From Flammula alnicola (taxonomy: Eukaryota; Basidiomycota; Agaricomycetes; Agaricales; Strophariaceae): a stretch of DNA of 61,153 nucleotides. Each line of letters opens with the position of its first letter. The stretch's first letter is position 1. Of this stretch, positions 1-11,704 are shown one piece after another. The stretch is from the NCBI GenBank assembly GCA_015499995.1, contig JADNRV010000292.1, positions 1 to 61,153 of the forward strand, given 5' to 3'. The position numbers and the translations under genes were made by a program. The notes beneath the pieces were generated by a model. It worked only from the letters and a program-made list of their open reading frames with translations, searched no databases and was not told the DNA's origin.

Positions 1-678
1 TCGATTTTGCGGAGATGGTTCCGCACCGTGCCTGCGTTCACTGCGGGATAGTAACAATTCGACCTCGACAGTGCATCCATCGCCTCATGAGAGCGAGGAG
101 TAAACGCGGAGAGATATCATGCGTGGCTGTAGATCCGTTCTTGGGTTTTTTGTGGGACTGGTAAACGTTGGACAGTTTCTGTTGTCAAACTGGATACATC
201 GTCGATGAGCGCGCGATGGACTCTCCTTTGAATGAAAAGTAAAAGTGTTGAAGCGGTCGAAGATAAGACCTGAGCTCTGGAACCACTGAGGAATCCGCTC
301 CAGGGCCTGGCTGATGCAAATTGAGCAACCGATCCTTTGTCGCCAATTTTCCCATCGATCCAGCAATGAGTCCTTCAACGAATGAGCTCCAGATAACGTC
401 GAAGCTTCCGAACAGCGACCTGAACGCCGAAGATGAGTCGTAACCTCGGAACTGGGTGCGTTTGAAGCCCACTCTGACAGGTCTGAATCGTCAGGGTAAA
501 ACAAGGTATTTTCGTTAGTGACTTCGACCGCGTCTTTGAGATTATAGGTGACGCCGTTGAGCTCGTAACTTCCTTCCTCTATTTGCTTGAGTGTGGATCT
601 AGCAATCGCCACCAACGATACTTTGCCTGAGTGGGATACTGAAGCTATTGGCTCCGCGCTATCATTTGCGCTTTCCAT
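1..678 (-). pseudogene. Decayed microbial-type PARG domain gene (3' end off window)
   Basis: The first about 75 residues, from an ATG at 678, are clearly related to the intact gene at 9086-10091: both have a stretch like SLVAIARSTLKQIEEGSYEL and the motif LSEWASNAP. After that the similarity jumps between frames. The block ESIARSST lies in another frame (185-472), and pieces matching the intact copy's QSHKK and AVNAG segments lie in further frames down to base 1. The glycine-rich NPGGG loop of the family is lost, and stop codons follow. The intron position of the intact gene can still be traced. Several substitutions and indels are needed to explain this, so I read it as a true pseudogene. 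It is inverted relative to the intact copy and continues beyond the left edge. Confidence 0.8.
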
Positions 679-1596
679 AATCTTCCCAAGATAAATAATG
701 TGTAAACTTCATGCAGAGAAAGCAGAAATTTTTGGGCTCACTAATATCGTGTCCGTCGTCGGAAATTGGGTGGTTTATTTTGCATAGTTTTCGGCTTCGT
801 TATGATTTAAGTAGTGAGATGTGTGATATTAGATAACACTCACTCATCTATGGTCGCATGACATATTGGCGGAACCGGTAACCCTGAGTCCTGACAAAAC
901 TGTCAGGACAGCCTCCACGCGTCCTCGACGCACAACACTTTGTATCCATATTCAAGAGGCGATGCGATAGATCGAGCAAAGGTGGACGATAGGTTTGCCA
1001 AAAGACTCGCGCTAGAGAAATAAGATTTCCAAGAGCCTGAGCGGAGGTTGTCTTGGTGGGGACTATGTATTGCTGGTTGTATTGCAAGCTGACGTTTTGG
1101 TTCAGAATTATTATGTAATCTTTTACTGAACCAGTTCACCCGTCGCGTCAAAGCAAGTGTCATTCAAGTTAAAAGTCATATAAAATCATACAAAATTCCA
1201 AGAGTTGGTTCAGACGAGGTGGTTGATGTGCGTACATTTCAGTATACAAAAAAGAATAAGGGTCCAAGATGTCGCGACCAAGAAAAGGAATGTCCGGACC
1301 GGCAGCACCATGAAGACACCCAGCCGCCATTCGAGTGAACGACGACAGTGTGTGGGTGATGTTTGGGCCGTCCAGAGCCCGCGGTGTCGATATTGAAATA
1401 TTTCACATCTTCTTTCCCAACTTCAAAGTGCCCAGGAATCGTTTGGTCAGCGACATCGTCCTCCGCGGCGGCTACAAGAAAAAAAGAACGCTTTAGTAAA
1501 TTGCAGTCCCAAATAGATAAATTGGTTACATTACCAGGAGCTACCCGTCTGCACTCCTCCAATCCATGACAGAGATAATCACCATAGACGTAGGCC
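679..1596. other. Intergenic, no supported gene
   Basis: This lies between the PARG pseudogene and the BTB gene, both on the minus strand. The longest open frames are short and lack coding features. The 1239-1596 part holds a possible alternative 3' end of the BTB gene, including a sequence with good intron signals (GTAATG donor, T-rich tract, TTCTTGTAG acceptor on the minus strand), so some of it may be transcribed. Confidence 0.4.
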
Positions 1597-2584
1597 TCAC
1601 GTGTTGCCGTGTCCAGACTTGGCTGCCTTCTGCGTGTCTGTGGAGCCATTCTTCCCATTGAGAATGGTATGTCCCGGGCCCTTCCCCTTGTCAGGCTTGC
1701 TGGTAGACGATGAAACTTTAAGACGGTAGCATCAGTATTGCTGTAAGATATTATTCTGTAGGGGAAAGTCACCGGAGCACCTGATATTTGAATACGCGAA
1801 CTATCGACGCCAAGGAAATCGCAAACAGCATCCAAGGCGTCTTCTTCATCGACACCGGCTGGGAGCGGACTTTTTCCTCCATTACCTGCTCGAGAACGCA
1901 GGCTTTCGCGGAGACGGAAAATAAGGAGGGAGGTCTCGCTTCCCATGTGTTTTACTTCTTCATTCGTAGGCGCCTCGTCGCGCATGCACATTTTGATATA
2001 CAGAGGGACGATATATTTCGGGTCTGCGTCGTAGAGTTGATAGATGCGGATTCGTTCCACAGTCGAAAGTTCGCATGACTGCAGCCCGCGGATGGCAAGA
2101 TGTTGCACCTCGACAAACTCATACTCGCAAGCGGTCTTGAGTATGGAAGTCCATTCGGGCACAGTGGCAGTGTAGACAGAATACGTCCTGAGGAATTTGT
2201 CGTCACGCGAGGAAAAAGGAGGGATAGAGGGAATGCTTACGGGTTGTAGAACACCCACAAGAACTTCGCAAATTCGGAGGGGCTGCTATGCTCTATTAAG
2301 ATGGGCTTGGCTTCGCTGCAGCCCGGACGAGGCTGATTCGGAGCGACTGGGGCGTCCAGAATTTCTCTGAACTTTGCTGAGTCGCGCTCGAAAAAAAAGC
2401 TATGAACTCGAAATAAAACGTTATCGACCTAATTATTGCCCTCCTGAGCCTTCCAAAGCAAAAATGAAAATGAAGAGAGAGTGGAAGGATTCTAACGCAC
2501 CAGCAAATATAGGTTACCGTCTGATATATAATATTGGGGATGGTGTTCGAATTGTTTAAACGGGTCAGAGGTTGAGGTTGACAT
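1597..2584 (-). CDS. BTB/POZ domain protein (BTB-A)
   Basis: Exons on the minus strand are 2584-2501, 2428-2241, 2187 to about 1780, and a short last exon ending at 1597. The ATG at 2584 is followed by a short leader, then YYISDGNLYLL. Exon 2 gives the BTB core VLFRVHSFFFERDS and LWVFYNP, and exon 3 gives YSVYTATVPEW and a helical C-terminal half. BTB domains mediate dimerisation and can act as Cullin-3 adaptors; that role is inferred here. Introns 1 and 2 are in phase 0 and phase 2, the same as in the four other BTB genes of the window. The C-terminus is uncertain: one splice choice ends in a Lys/Ser/Gly-rich tail at 1597, while reading through gives a frame open to 1239. Core confidence is high, end confidence low. 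Confidence 0.75.
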
Positions 2585-3565
2585 GCTAACGGTTTGTGAA
2601 CGTCTTTTTCTTTGCAAACGTCAATAGTGGGGAAGGAAGTACGTCTGTCTGGAGGAGGTCCTGACGCCAGTCATCCTTTTATACCTCGCCCAATCTGACG
2701 CGTCGTGCGATATCTACAATTATCAGACGTAAATGAGAATGAAATTTTCGACCAAGAACGTCATGAGCGCCTATTCAGAGGACGCGGGGAAAAGGCATGC
2801 CTTTTGGCAACATCGCGTTTGCCTTGGACCGCGGCGTCGATTAAGCTTTCCGATTGACAACACCACGCTTAACAAAAGAAACCATCTCGTGTCTTGTCCT
2901 TCACACACATGTCCGCGCAACAAGCATCAGACGAAGTAGCACCATTGACGAGAACGGAAGTACCTTGTTCTTGAGCGGGATGCGCCGCACATCTCCACTG
3001 TCTCGTCGAGAATTTTCGCCGTGCACGCGGCAGACTAGACAATACCTATCGGTCATTGTGAGATAAAGAAGAAAAATAAGGACTCGTGGTAGGGATAAGG
3101 GACAACGACAGGGTATGCTCCGCACCTCAAGGCCGCAGGCTCATTGTAAGTTTAGAGGGGACCAGTTCTGATGCGTATTGCACGCGCATGGCCACGGACA
3201 AAAGAAACGCGAGAAGACAACCCTCCAGTCGCGAGTTCCCCAAATGATTCTCGTGGGCGTCCAACTCGTTGGCCAAGAATCGCGGTAAGGTGAACAACGA
3301 ACCATAAGTTGAGCGCATCGTGGGCGGCACAGAAGCTACATAAGCGCCCATGTACGTATCAGAAGGAAACAGGATCCTCACGCATGCCTCGCTCATTCGC
3401 AGGGACCACCCTTTCAAACAGTCAAGATGGCAAAGAAATTCATGCAAGGAGAGGGCCAATAGCACTAACGAAATAGCGATAAAACAAATGATAATCACAC
3501 ATCCCATTTTCGAGAACCTTGGCAGCGAACAAACAAAGGGGTACATCTATCTTCTTGATCAATAT
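2585..3565. other. Intergenic; one weak membrane-type ORF
   Basis: On the minus strand, 3546-3127 is a 139-codon ATG frame with a strongly hydrophobic stretch (IIICFIAISLVLLALSL). It begins only about 20 nt past the stop codon of the DUF1479 gene, so it lies in that gene's 3' UTR region. I see no family and no supporting splice structure. No other convincing coding sequence is visible. Confidence 0.3.
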
Positions 3566-5462
3566 TTACACGAGTACATTGTTTACCCTCTGAGTAAAAT
3601 CGGAACTCAGCCCATTCTCTGGGTTCGGAGCGAAAGCCTCCAGGCCGAACATCCTTCTTCCTTCTTCGGTCTGAATCTCTTGCACAGAACCCCGTCCTAC
3701 GAATTTTGATTCACCCTCGCCTCCAGGGAAATCACTGAAATTGGCCATCGATCCTTGTCAGAATTCTTGAAATTTGAATGGGATGATGGACGTACGGAGC
3801 TGGTAAGCCGGCCAGGAAATTGATTCGCTGGTCACGCATGTAGCTTGCACTACGAGATGGCAGGTCATTCACTGTCAAGCATTATGGGTACTAGAAAATT
3901 CTCTTACTTGTGGATAGTTAGAGGTACTGCGGGGATGTAAAGTACCGAAGAGTCTCCCAATCCTCGATGCTGAGATTCAACAGCATGAACGACGTCACAG
4001 TGCCCTGTAAAATCACACCTACGGTCAGACACGCTACGTTGAGAAAAGTTCGAGCTGACTCACAATAAACCTGATCTCCTGGTTCCACCCTCGGAATCGA
4101 AACCATCGTCTGCGCAAGCTTCAAATGCGGATGAGTCTTCTCGTTCAACTCTTGCGTCTTCCCAATGCTGCTTCCAGGGAACGTGGGCGAATCAAGGTCT
4201 GGAACCCAGTCCGCGAATTTCAACGAGTCCGAAAGTGGGTTGACAGGACGGAAGAAAGGGCGCAGGAGGATGTAGGCTGACGCAAGGGATAGCATGGGTA
4301 GTACACGCAGCGTGCCCTCGTTTGGACCTGTGCTGGACATGGACGTCCATCCTTGCCATGCACGGAAGATAGAGCATGCGTTGCTGGTCATACAGAGATG
4401 GTCAGTCTTGGAATAAATAAAAGGGCGAATACTAACGAGGCGTGATACAAGTCCTGTTTCGCACCAATACGAGGGGTCACGTCGAACGGGTCGTGCTTCT
4501 TCCACTGACTTCCACCCTTCAGGATATTCCCAAACACTTTCTGCAACCCTTTGTCTTCCCAGCGCTCAACTGAACCTCCATCCACATGGGGACCCAGGGT
4601 AAATTTGGCGTCGCCTGGTTGACGAATACGCAGACGGTCAAAGTAGGAGACCGGCGTTTGGAGACTGACTTCGCTGTTTGGATCAGATGCGTGCCAGAGA
4701 GAAAGTAAGAACTTCTGGGTGTTGATGAGGCCCGGGTGTGTGCGGGCTAATGTTTGAGCTTTCGAGTTGTAGATTTCGAATACCTGGATGTTGTCAGGTG
4801 GGAACCCTGGAAACGTGTTCTCAGTAATGTTTCGGCGGAATTATATTCGAGCGACACACCTTTGACACGGTCAGCGTTGGCTGCAGCATAATCCTTGATG
4901 GATTGTTTCCATCCCAGGGCTTCCTATTTGTCCAGGAAGTTTAGAATAAATTCTACATGATATGGTGAGAACGCACCTCCTTTGGTACACCACCTGTCAC
5001 AATCACGGTGCCTGTTGTTTTAATTCTGTGTAACTGTTCCTGTGATAAGCCCCCTTTCAAGTCGTCGTAACTAACGCGGGGGACGATCTTGAATGAAAAT
5101 GAGCGATTTTGTTTAGAAAGCGAATACAAGCAAGTAAGTGATGTAACTTAGAAGTAACTCACATCAGACCCCTTGGATGCTACCTCCTCTACAGCCGGTT
5201 CCAAAGATGCAAGAACTTCTCTCCAGCTTTCGACCATACCATCGTTCCACAACTCCTTCTTCAGATTGGTGAAGCGGTCGGGTAGAACATTGTGCTCTTC
5301 GTTGGTGAGTGATGTAAAGATGTCTGCAATCGAACCCTCCTCTTTCGCGGTTCGCGTTGAGGTCCCAGCGGTAGTCATCATCATTCTCGTCGAATTCTGC
5401 AAGAATGCTACCGTCCTTCGCCCACCCAAAAGTCGGCCAGAAAGCAAAGGTATGGCCAACAT
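3566..5462 (-). CDS. DUF1479 family oxygenase, probable mitochondrial form
   Basis: Eight exons on the minus strand (5462-5163, 5087-4977, 4923-4860, 4806-4437, 4383-4064, 4004-3908, 3849-3796, 3734-3566) join in frame to 494 aa; introns are 53-75 nt. The family (bacterial YbiU-like, Fe(II)/2-oxoglutarate oxygenase fold) is shown by GPHVDGGSVERWED, with a His-x-Asp metal pair, by YHASNACSIFRAWQGW, and by YWHCDVVHAVE near residue 390, which can supply the distal His. The C-terminal exon gives DFPGGEGESKFVGRG. The N-terminus (MLAIPLLSGRLLGGRRTVAF) is basic, hydroxylated and free of acids, like a mitochondrial presequence. Upstream in-frame codons before 5462 have no ATG. The substrate is unknown. 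The gene looks intact. Confidence 0.85.
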
Positions 5463-6287
5463 CACGTCGTGATGAGAATGAGAACGAGGCAGAGGAGGCA
5501 GAGGGGAAGTCGAAGAAGGCCTCCATGAATCCGGCAAAAATGTAAGACTTATAAGCAAATCCGAAAGACATCCATGTTACAAACCCCACGATTGTCCAAC
5601 GCCCAGAGTTCAACTAGACTCGGCCACTTTCCTGGTGATTGACCGTTGGAGATGACTGATGTTGGCCGTCATATGCGTGTCTGAGAGCATCATATGATTG
5701 GTTTATGGAAGGAATAGAAGTATAGCCTAGTCCATGTGATGGTGGACGTCGTTCAAACCAACTAGTAGATACACCAATTTTTCTAGAAATTAAGCCGAGG
5801 TTTCCCCGAATACCCACGATCTTCCGGCATTGGCGCTCGCGCAGTGTTTTACCCCCCTTACTGAAGCCTGGCGTAGTTGCGGAGTTACATCCAGTTCAAA
5901 CAGCCCTTATCTGTCAACGGCATCAGATAAGAGTTTCTATTAACTATTGCCAGCGGCCCTCAAAGTTCCTTGCCAGAAAAGTCAGTAAGCGCGCAACTGG
6001 AAGACGACCAGCGCTTTCGAACCGGTTTGGTGTTTGAGATGGCGGATTATCAGAAAACTAGGTGATTCAAGTCCTTGATTGTACATGTGTAAAAGTGGTA
6101 ATCATAACAAGACATCTAGTAACTTTTCGCGGGCCCATCGCTATTTGTTCACCTTGGCTGATGCATGACTCGAATCCATTATTCCTCCGTTCACGGAAAC
6201 TTTACTTGCGCGACAAAAAATGAGCGCAATTACTTGGTGATAGATATGAGACTCCTACCACAAATTGTGGCCCTGCATAGACGAGGA
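5463..6287. other. Intergenic / promoter region of the DUF1479 gene
   Basis: No convincing ORF. The part nearest 5463 must hold the minus-strand promoter of the DUF1479 gene. I do not recognise any specific element. Confidence 0.4.
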
Positions 6288-7584
6288 TTAGAGTCGAAGG
6301 TTGGTGCTGCTTTGAATGAAGAGAGGGTGTAACTTCTTGAAATTAAGAAACCTCAGAAGCCCATCCTCTGTGATGCCTGGGATATAACGATTCCCTTCAA
6401 ACATGATCTCGCAACAAGTCAGGTTCCGCCTGATATCGTTATGGACATCGATTGAATAGATGATATCTTCCATGCACTGCTTCAGTCGCCCGCTACTGCA
6501 GCAACCCCAACGACATCGCCCGCCCCACGCATACGAGACCTCGATGGTTTTGATGTGAGGGAGGTCCAACGCCATTTTGAGAACGTCTCTCTGAGAATAT
6601 AAAACAGGGTCAGAGAAGAGATATTATTATATATTTCAGAGAACATATGATTGTGCTTACTATCATATCCTGATTGTTGTTTATATCAGCAACCTTCACG
6701 GTAAATGCAAGGGTCGCTAACTTCTTGCAAACAAGGATTGAGGCCATGTTGTCATAAGAAATACAGCTTGGGGATTCCGTCAGCCATCTAGTTAACGCCT
6801 TGAAAGACACCAGCGAGTCCATGTGCACAGGAATGACAGCGCTGTATAGCTCGCGCGAGAGGGCCTCCAAATTAGGTGGGTCGGCTTGGTCGGATCCTTT
6901 CTGCATCCCGTGCCACTCCCCATGAGCAGCGAATTGCTCTAGGCCGGGGTATGACTTCAAATATTGTAGGAGTGGCTCATTTATTCCTCCAATTACAATG
7001 TCTCTGAGTTGGATAGAGGCGGCACGCAGACCAGTCCAGAGCTATCTCTGAATCCCCGGCTCTTCATTCGGCATACGTGAAACGTCAAGAGAAGACAAAA
7101 CTCTGAGGTGTGGCAATGTGATCGAGTCTATTTTAAGGCTGTAACCCTCGACGCGCAGATGACAGAGCTTCAAGGGCGATGTTCTAGGAACTTCTTGGAC
7201 AATTTCATGCAGGAGACATTTGTTGGGTATTCCGACAACGCCAGATGGAAGTGTGAACCCAAAGTGGGTCAGAACGCCGCCGTCTTTGACCATCGTGCGT
7301 ATTTGGGTAATGAGGTCCATGGCAAGTATGCTGGACAGGTGCGATCCGCTGATGTTGATGCACCGCAAACTTGTTTGGTCTTCGATAAAGTCTCAGACCA
7401 GTTTACGATGCTGGACTTGTGGATGTGAATGCAGGTGCGACAACATTATGTGAAATGAGAGACGCCCTGTCAAACCATGAAACGAGCACAAAGAATGGGT
7501 GGTGCTTACGTAGAAGATTATCTCCTGGATAAGTTCGAGGGCGAGGTCCTGAATCCCCGTCGATGAAAGCCCGGGGCGAAACAT
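6288..7584 (-). pseudogene. F-box / leucine-rich-type gene, interrupted
   Basis: From an ATG at 7584 the frame gives an F-box-like start (DLALELIQEIIFY). The rest is a typical agaric F-box protein body: FTLPSGVVGIPNKCLLHEIV, LPHLRVLSSLDVSRMPNEEP, LWTGLRAASIQL. It ends after a good intron (about 6600-6660) with MALDLPHIKTIEVSY at 6288. The body frame has a TGA near 7396, where Trp-Asp is expected, and a TAG near 7040, just before LWTGL. Both are explained by single transitions (TGG to TGA, CAG to TAG). The F-box segment itself also changes frame after EIIFY. F-box proteins recruit substrates to SCF ubiquitin ligases; this copy is probably dead unless unusual splicing removes the stops. Confidence 0.65.
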
Positions 7585-9033
7585 CGTGGAGAATGCATGG
7601 TCCCCGCGGCAAAGCAGCTATCTTAAGTAGTCTTCCCCACTTCACACAAGGTCTATAAATACAGGCCACCCTATTCCAAGTACGCAGGTGCCAGGACGAA
7701 TCTGGAAAATCATGACTATTAGAGATTAATGAAATATGGCTGTACTTCAATAAATCACGAAGAGAGACTTTTTGCCTGGATGGGCAGCTTACCGTCTTAC
7801 TCGGGGTACCGCGTTCCTAAGTACCGTTGCTTGATGAGATCGATGGGAGTCGAAAGTCAAGGCAGTTTCTGAATAACCGACTCCTAATCGGCCGTCTCGA
7901 TTTACTTAGACGTGAGGGCATGATTACATAACGTAGGGCCGGTCAGGACCGGCAATGCCCACTCCCCTTTCATTAAAGTAAACGCTGATCAGCATTCATA
8001 TCATAAAGAGGAGTATATCAGACAGCAAAGCTGTTAAAAATATTTCCAAATTTACAACTCAATGACATCTGAGTATTACATCTACACTGGTGACGTTCAC
8101 TGGTAAGTTAAGTGAATTGGAATAGATTATAGAAAAGACAAAGAAGACCAAAACTGGACCTGACGCCCGTGGAGAGAGAAGAAGAAACATAACTTGAGTA
8201 TAATATGACAATTTGAGATGGACATCTGGTTTTTACAGAAGGCAGTAAATCATTGCTGGAGCCAATGACAAAGTCCAGAGTAGATGTAGCAGAAATATCA
8301 GGTGAAAAACCCAAATATTCAGGAAAGGTGAGGTGGGGTCCATCAAAAGACTACCCGGTAAAATGGCAGATTGGCACAAACAGACCAGAAACAGTGGTCG
8401 ATGAAATCTCTGCACGGAATGTCATGGTGGAAGGAAGGAAAGCACGCGAGCGGCGAGGAGTAACAAGGGAAAGGCAAACATGGACGGATAAGGTAATAGT
8501 ATTAAGTAAGCTGGAGCAGATTGGTCATCACATCCGTCCGCCAAAAAATTTTTTGAAATGACCACAAGACCCACAACCTAAAGGTCGTGGGAATATTCAA
8601 ATGCCAGTACCGGGCCGCGTCTTTCAACTCACCACCACGCAGAACCGGGCCATCTCTCTTTCTTTCGTGGCGTTGAACACCAGACATTTAATGTCGAACC
8701 ACAATATGCATCTCAATTGAGTCACATTGCGGGCAGCGAAGTACTACCCAACCTATTCAAACCCTTGCGGTTTTTAATGGGAATATGTGTAAACCTGTGT
8801 GTCGAGTCAGCAACCGTATTCACGGTTCCGCCAGTGTGGCAGTTCCAGTCTTGATGACTTCTTTGGTGCGAATTTTTTTGCCATAAGAAAACTCGAATAC
8901 TTATAAATGCCAACATATTTAGAGCTTTGGCTCAAAACAAGCACCAGAAATACGCGCTCCGAATATTTTCTACTGTACGTTCGTACCATCATCTGCATAG
9001 CCGTTTTGTCCCAAAAGAATATCCAGTTAACAG
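7585..9033. other. Gene-poor stretch
   Basis: Nothing firm is seen. A 103-codon plus-strand frame (8253-8561) and short minus-strand frames over 8108-8415 overlap each other and show no family, no splice logic and no composition bias typical of coding sequence. The right end holds the promoter and 5' UTR of the PARG gene. Confidence 0.4.
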
Positions 9034-9085
9034 GTGAGTAGATACCACACCTACTGCTTCATAATACTTACCCGCTTTCTTAGTT

Positions 9086-10091
9086 ATGCAGAACGCGCCC
9101 AGCAGCAGCAGCGAGGCAAACGTGTCAGCACCACGCATGGGTAAAGAATCACTGAAGGAGGTCGCCGCTTCCACTCTCAAGAAATTGGAACAAGGGACAT
9201 ACGAACTCGACGGCATCGCGTACGATCTTAAGGAGGCAATAAAGAACACCGATGAACACACCTCGTTTTACACTGCAGACTCCAATCTTTCTGAGTGGGC
9301 TTCGAATGCGCCCAGCTTAGATGGTCCTGAGTCCCATCCAGGAGTTCATATCACCGTTTCCGAAAACTCAACACTTTTTGGTGCTCGTACACTGAAAGGA
9401 CTGCTGGATTCGCTGGAGGATGTTGAGGACAAAAGGGTCGGCGTGCTCAACTTTGCATCAGCTAAGAATCCTGGTGGCGGATTCATCACTGGCGCTCAAG
9501 CCCAGGTACGTCTCTTCCGATTGCATTTTCCTAGTGCTCTGTTAATACCATCTCAAGGAAGAATCTATCGCTCGCTCTTCCACAATTTATCCTAGCTTGA
9601 TGACCCAAACCGCACAACGATTCTATCAATCTCATAAAAAGGATCCGAAGAAGGGATATTACAGCCACGCAATGATCTACTCTCCTGGAGTTCTTTTCCT
9701 CCGCGCCGACAAAGGAGAATGGATGACCCCCGTCGAAGTCGAGATCGTTACAAGCGCGGCGGTCAATGCAGGTGTAGTTCGGCGGTATCTCCGGGAGAGC
9801 AACAGTGACGACGAGACCGACTTGGACGCGGCTATGAAGGAGCGAATGGCGAGGATTTTATACCTCTTTGAAAGACATGGAGTGAGGAATCTTGTTCTTG
9901 GAAGTTTCGGGACTGGGGTTTTCAGGAATAGGGTCGAACTTGTCGCGGGGGTTTGGAATGAGCTACTGGTCGGAGAAGGCGCACGATTTACGCACTCGTT
10001 TGATCGAGTTGTATTTGCGATCCTTGGAAATGCGACCTTCCAGGTGTTCGAAAAGACTTTTTCGAATGACGCTAGGAATAAAGAAGGATAG
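9086..10091 (+). CDS. Microbial-type PARG catalytic domain protein
   Basis: Two exons, 9086-9505 and 9558-10091, separated by a 52-nt intron, encode 317 aa. The family hydrolyses poly(ADP-ribose) (macrodomain fold). The glycine loop NPGGGF is at residues 128-133, and the catalytic Q-E-E triplet is at 140-142. The triplet is split exactly by the intron, with Gln as the last codon of exon 1 and Glu-Glu opening exon 2. The C-terminal half has AMIYSPGVLFLRADKGEW and LGSFGTGVFRN, both typical of the family. A probable 5' UTR intron (GTGAGT at 9034 to TTCTTAG at 9083) ends two bases before the ATG, so translation starts just after a splice junction. The gene is intact, unlike its inverted relative at 1-678. 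Possible roles in ADP-ribose turnover after DNA damage or stress are family inference. Confidence 0.88.
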
Positions 10092-10325
10092 TAGGTACCA
10101 CTCGAGCGATGTTACATTATTTCATTTATCGCAGACTCACTTATACCCTGTTAGAGTTATGAAAAATCGGTACGGGCATCAATCGATGAGCTCCGATTGT
10201 GTACTCGCGCAAGATCAGGGCACCGGGATGGATCCGAGAACGACCATTCCTCGCGACTTTTTTTACATAAATCATGTCCGCACAGACGCCAAACTCTTAT
10301 TAGATACTTAGATGGAGTCGGACCA

Positions 10326-10345
10326 TGGGCTACTTATAAGCCCTT
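10326..10345 (+). promoter_or_regulatory. TATA-like element of the OYE gene
   Basis: The sequence ggctacttataagccctt lies about 50 bases upstream of the ATG at 10388, and a pyrimidine-rich, CCTT/ACAA-rich leader follows. Position and sequence suit a core promoter, but this is inference only. Confidence 0.3.
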
Positions 10346-10387
10346 GCAATACCCCTCACAACCTCTCCACCTTCCACAACAAAAGAC

Positions 10388-11704
10388 ATGTCGTCCTCGA
10401 AATTATTCACGCCCATCATGGTCGGGACGGTCAAGTTAGAACACCGTGTTGTACTCGCTCCTCTGACCCGATTTAAGGCAACGCCGACGGACAACGTGCC
10501 CATAGTTTCGCTTGTCAAAACTTACTATTCGCAGCGAGCATCGCTTCCTGGTACGCTGCTCATCGCAGAGTCGACGCTCATATCGCCGCAAGCAGGAGGG
10601 CGTCCCAATACTCCCGGAATCTGGAACCAGGAGCAGATGAAAGCGTGGAAAGAGGTGTTTGTGTTTTCAGTTATTCAGATGCCTGCATTCGATTTCTGAC
10701 ATAGAAACACGCGATAGATCGTTGACAGCGTGCATGCCAAGGGGTCCTTCATGTTCATGCAGCTCCGCGGTATGGGCAGAGCCGCTGAGTTTTCCTTGCT
10801 TGAGTCGGATGGTCTGCAACTTGTTGGTCCTTCGCCCATCCCGATTACGGGCCGAAACGTCCCCAGAGAATTGACCATTTCCGAGATTCATGATTACGTC
10901 GAGTGGTTCGCACAGGCGGCGAAGAATGCTATAAATGGGGCGGGATTTGACGGCGTCGAGCTTCACTTTGCAAATGGGTACCTCGTTGACCAGTTCATCC
11001 AAGATGTCAGCAATCAGCGCAGTGATGAGTACGGTGGAAGCATAGAAAGGCGGAACAAATTCGCATTAGACGTTGTGGACGCAGTGGTGACGGCAATCGG
11101 AGAGAACAGAACGGCTGTTCGTCTGAGTCCATGGAATACAGCGTTGGGTCAGTCTTTACGCTATTACTATCCTATCTGAAGATGCTTACATTTCCAGTGT
11201 GTAGATATGGGAATGGAAAATCCTATTCCTCAGTTCACGCATTTGGTCCAGTCTCTCAAGAACGCGTATCCCCAACTTGCATACCTTCACCTTGTCGAGC
11301 CCCGTATCTCTGGGAATACTGATGCAGAGGAGCATAACGATCGAATAACTGAGTCGAACGACTTCATTCGTAAGATCTGGGCCCCGAACCCGCTCATTAC
11401 CGCTGGAGGATTTACGAGACAGTCTGCTATCGACCGAGCGGAGAAGGAAGGTGTTTTGATCGCATTCGGAAGACTTTACATCTCGAACGTAAGTACTAGA
11501 CATTCGTTCTTCTACATCCAAAACTTCATTGAATATTTTATTTCTCGTGCTCAGCCTGATCTTCCGACGCGTCTCAAGTATGACATCGCTCTTACACCAC
11601 CCGACAGACGAACTTTCTATGTTCCTGGGATCCAAAAAGGAACGGAAGTTGGTTATGTCGACTACCCGTTCGCCGAAGAATTGAAGGACGCTGTTAAAAT
11701 TTGA
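10388..11704 (+). CDS. Old Yellow Enzyme family NADH:flavin oxidoreductase
   Basis: Exons 10388-10654, 10718-11147, 11205-11488 and 11555-11704 give 376 aa, the usual OYE length. These FMN enzymes reduce activated C=C bonds with NAD(P)H. Diagnostic segments are FTPIMVGTVKLEHRVVLAPL at the start, VELHFANGYLVDQFIQD with the substrate-binding His and Asn and the proton-donor Tyr (H-x-x-N-x-Y), and RSDEYGGSIERR. ITAGGF and IAFGRLYISN near the end form the phosphate-binding region. The usual QLWHxGR motif reads QLRGMGR here, so the conserved Trp is Arg. The gene is intact and lies 296 bases downstream of the PARG gene on the same strand. Confidence 0.92.

Noticed and set aside
3127..3546. Transmembrane protein gene on the minus strand
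   Set aside because: It lies directly past the DUF1479 stop. I first tried to join it to the exon above, but that exon belongs to DUF1479, and alone it has no support.
3566..3748. Separate small gene starting MANFSDFPGGEGES
   Set aside because: The sequence is the last exon of the DUF1479 gene: an acceptor (TTTCAG) inside the apparent start joins it in frame to the previous exon, and the family ends this way.
8253..8561. 103-codon plus-strand ORF
   Set aside because: No domain, and equally open short frames on the other strand; taken as chance.
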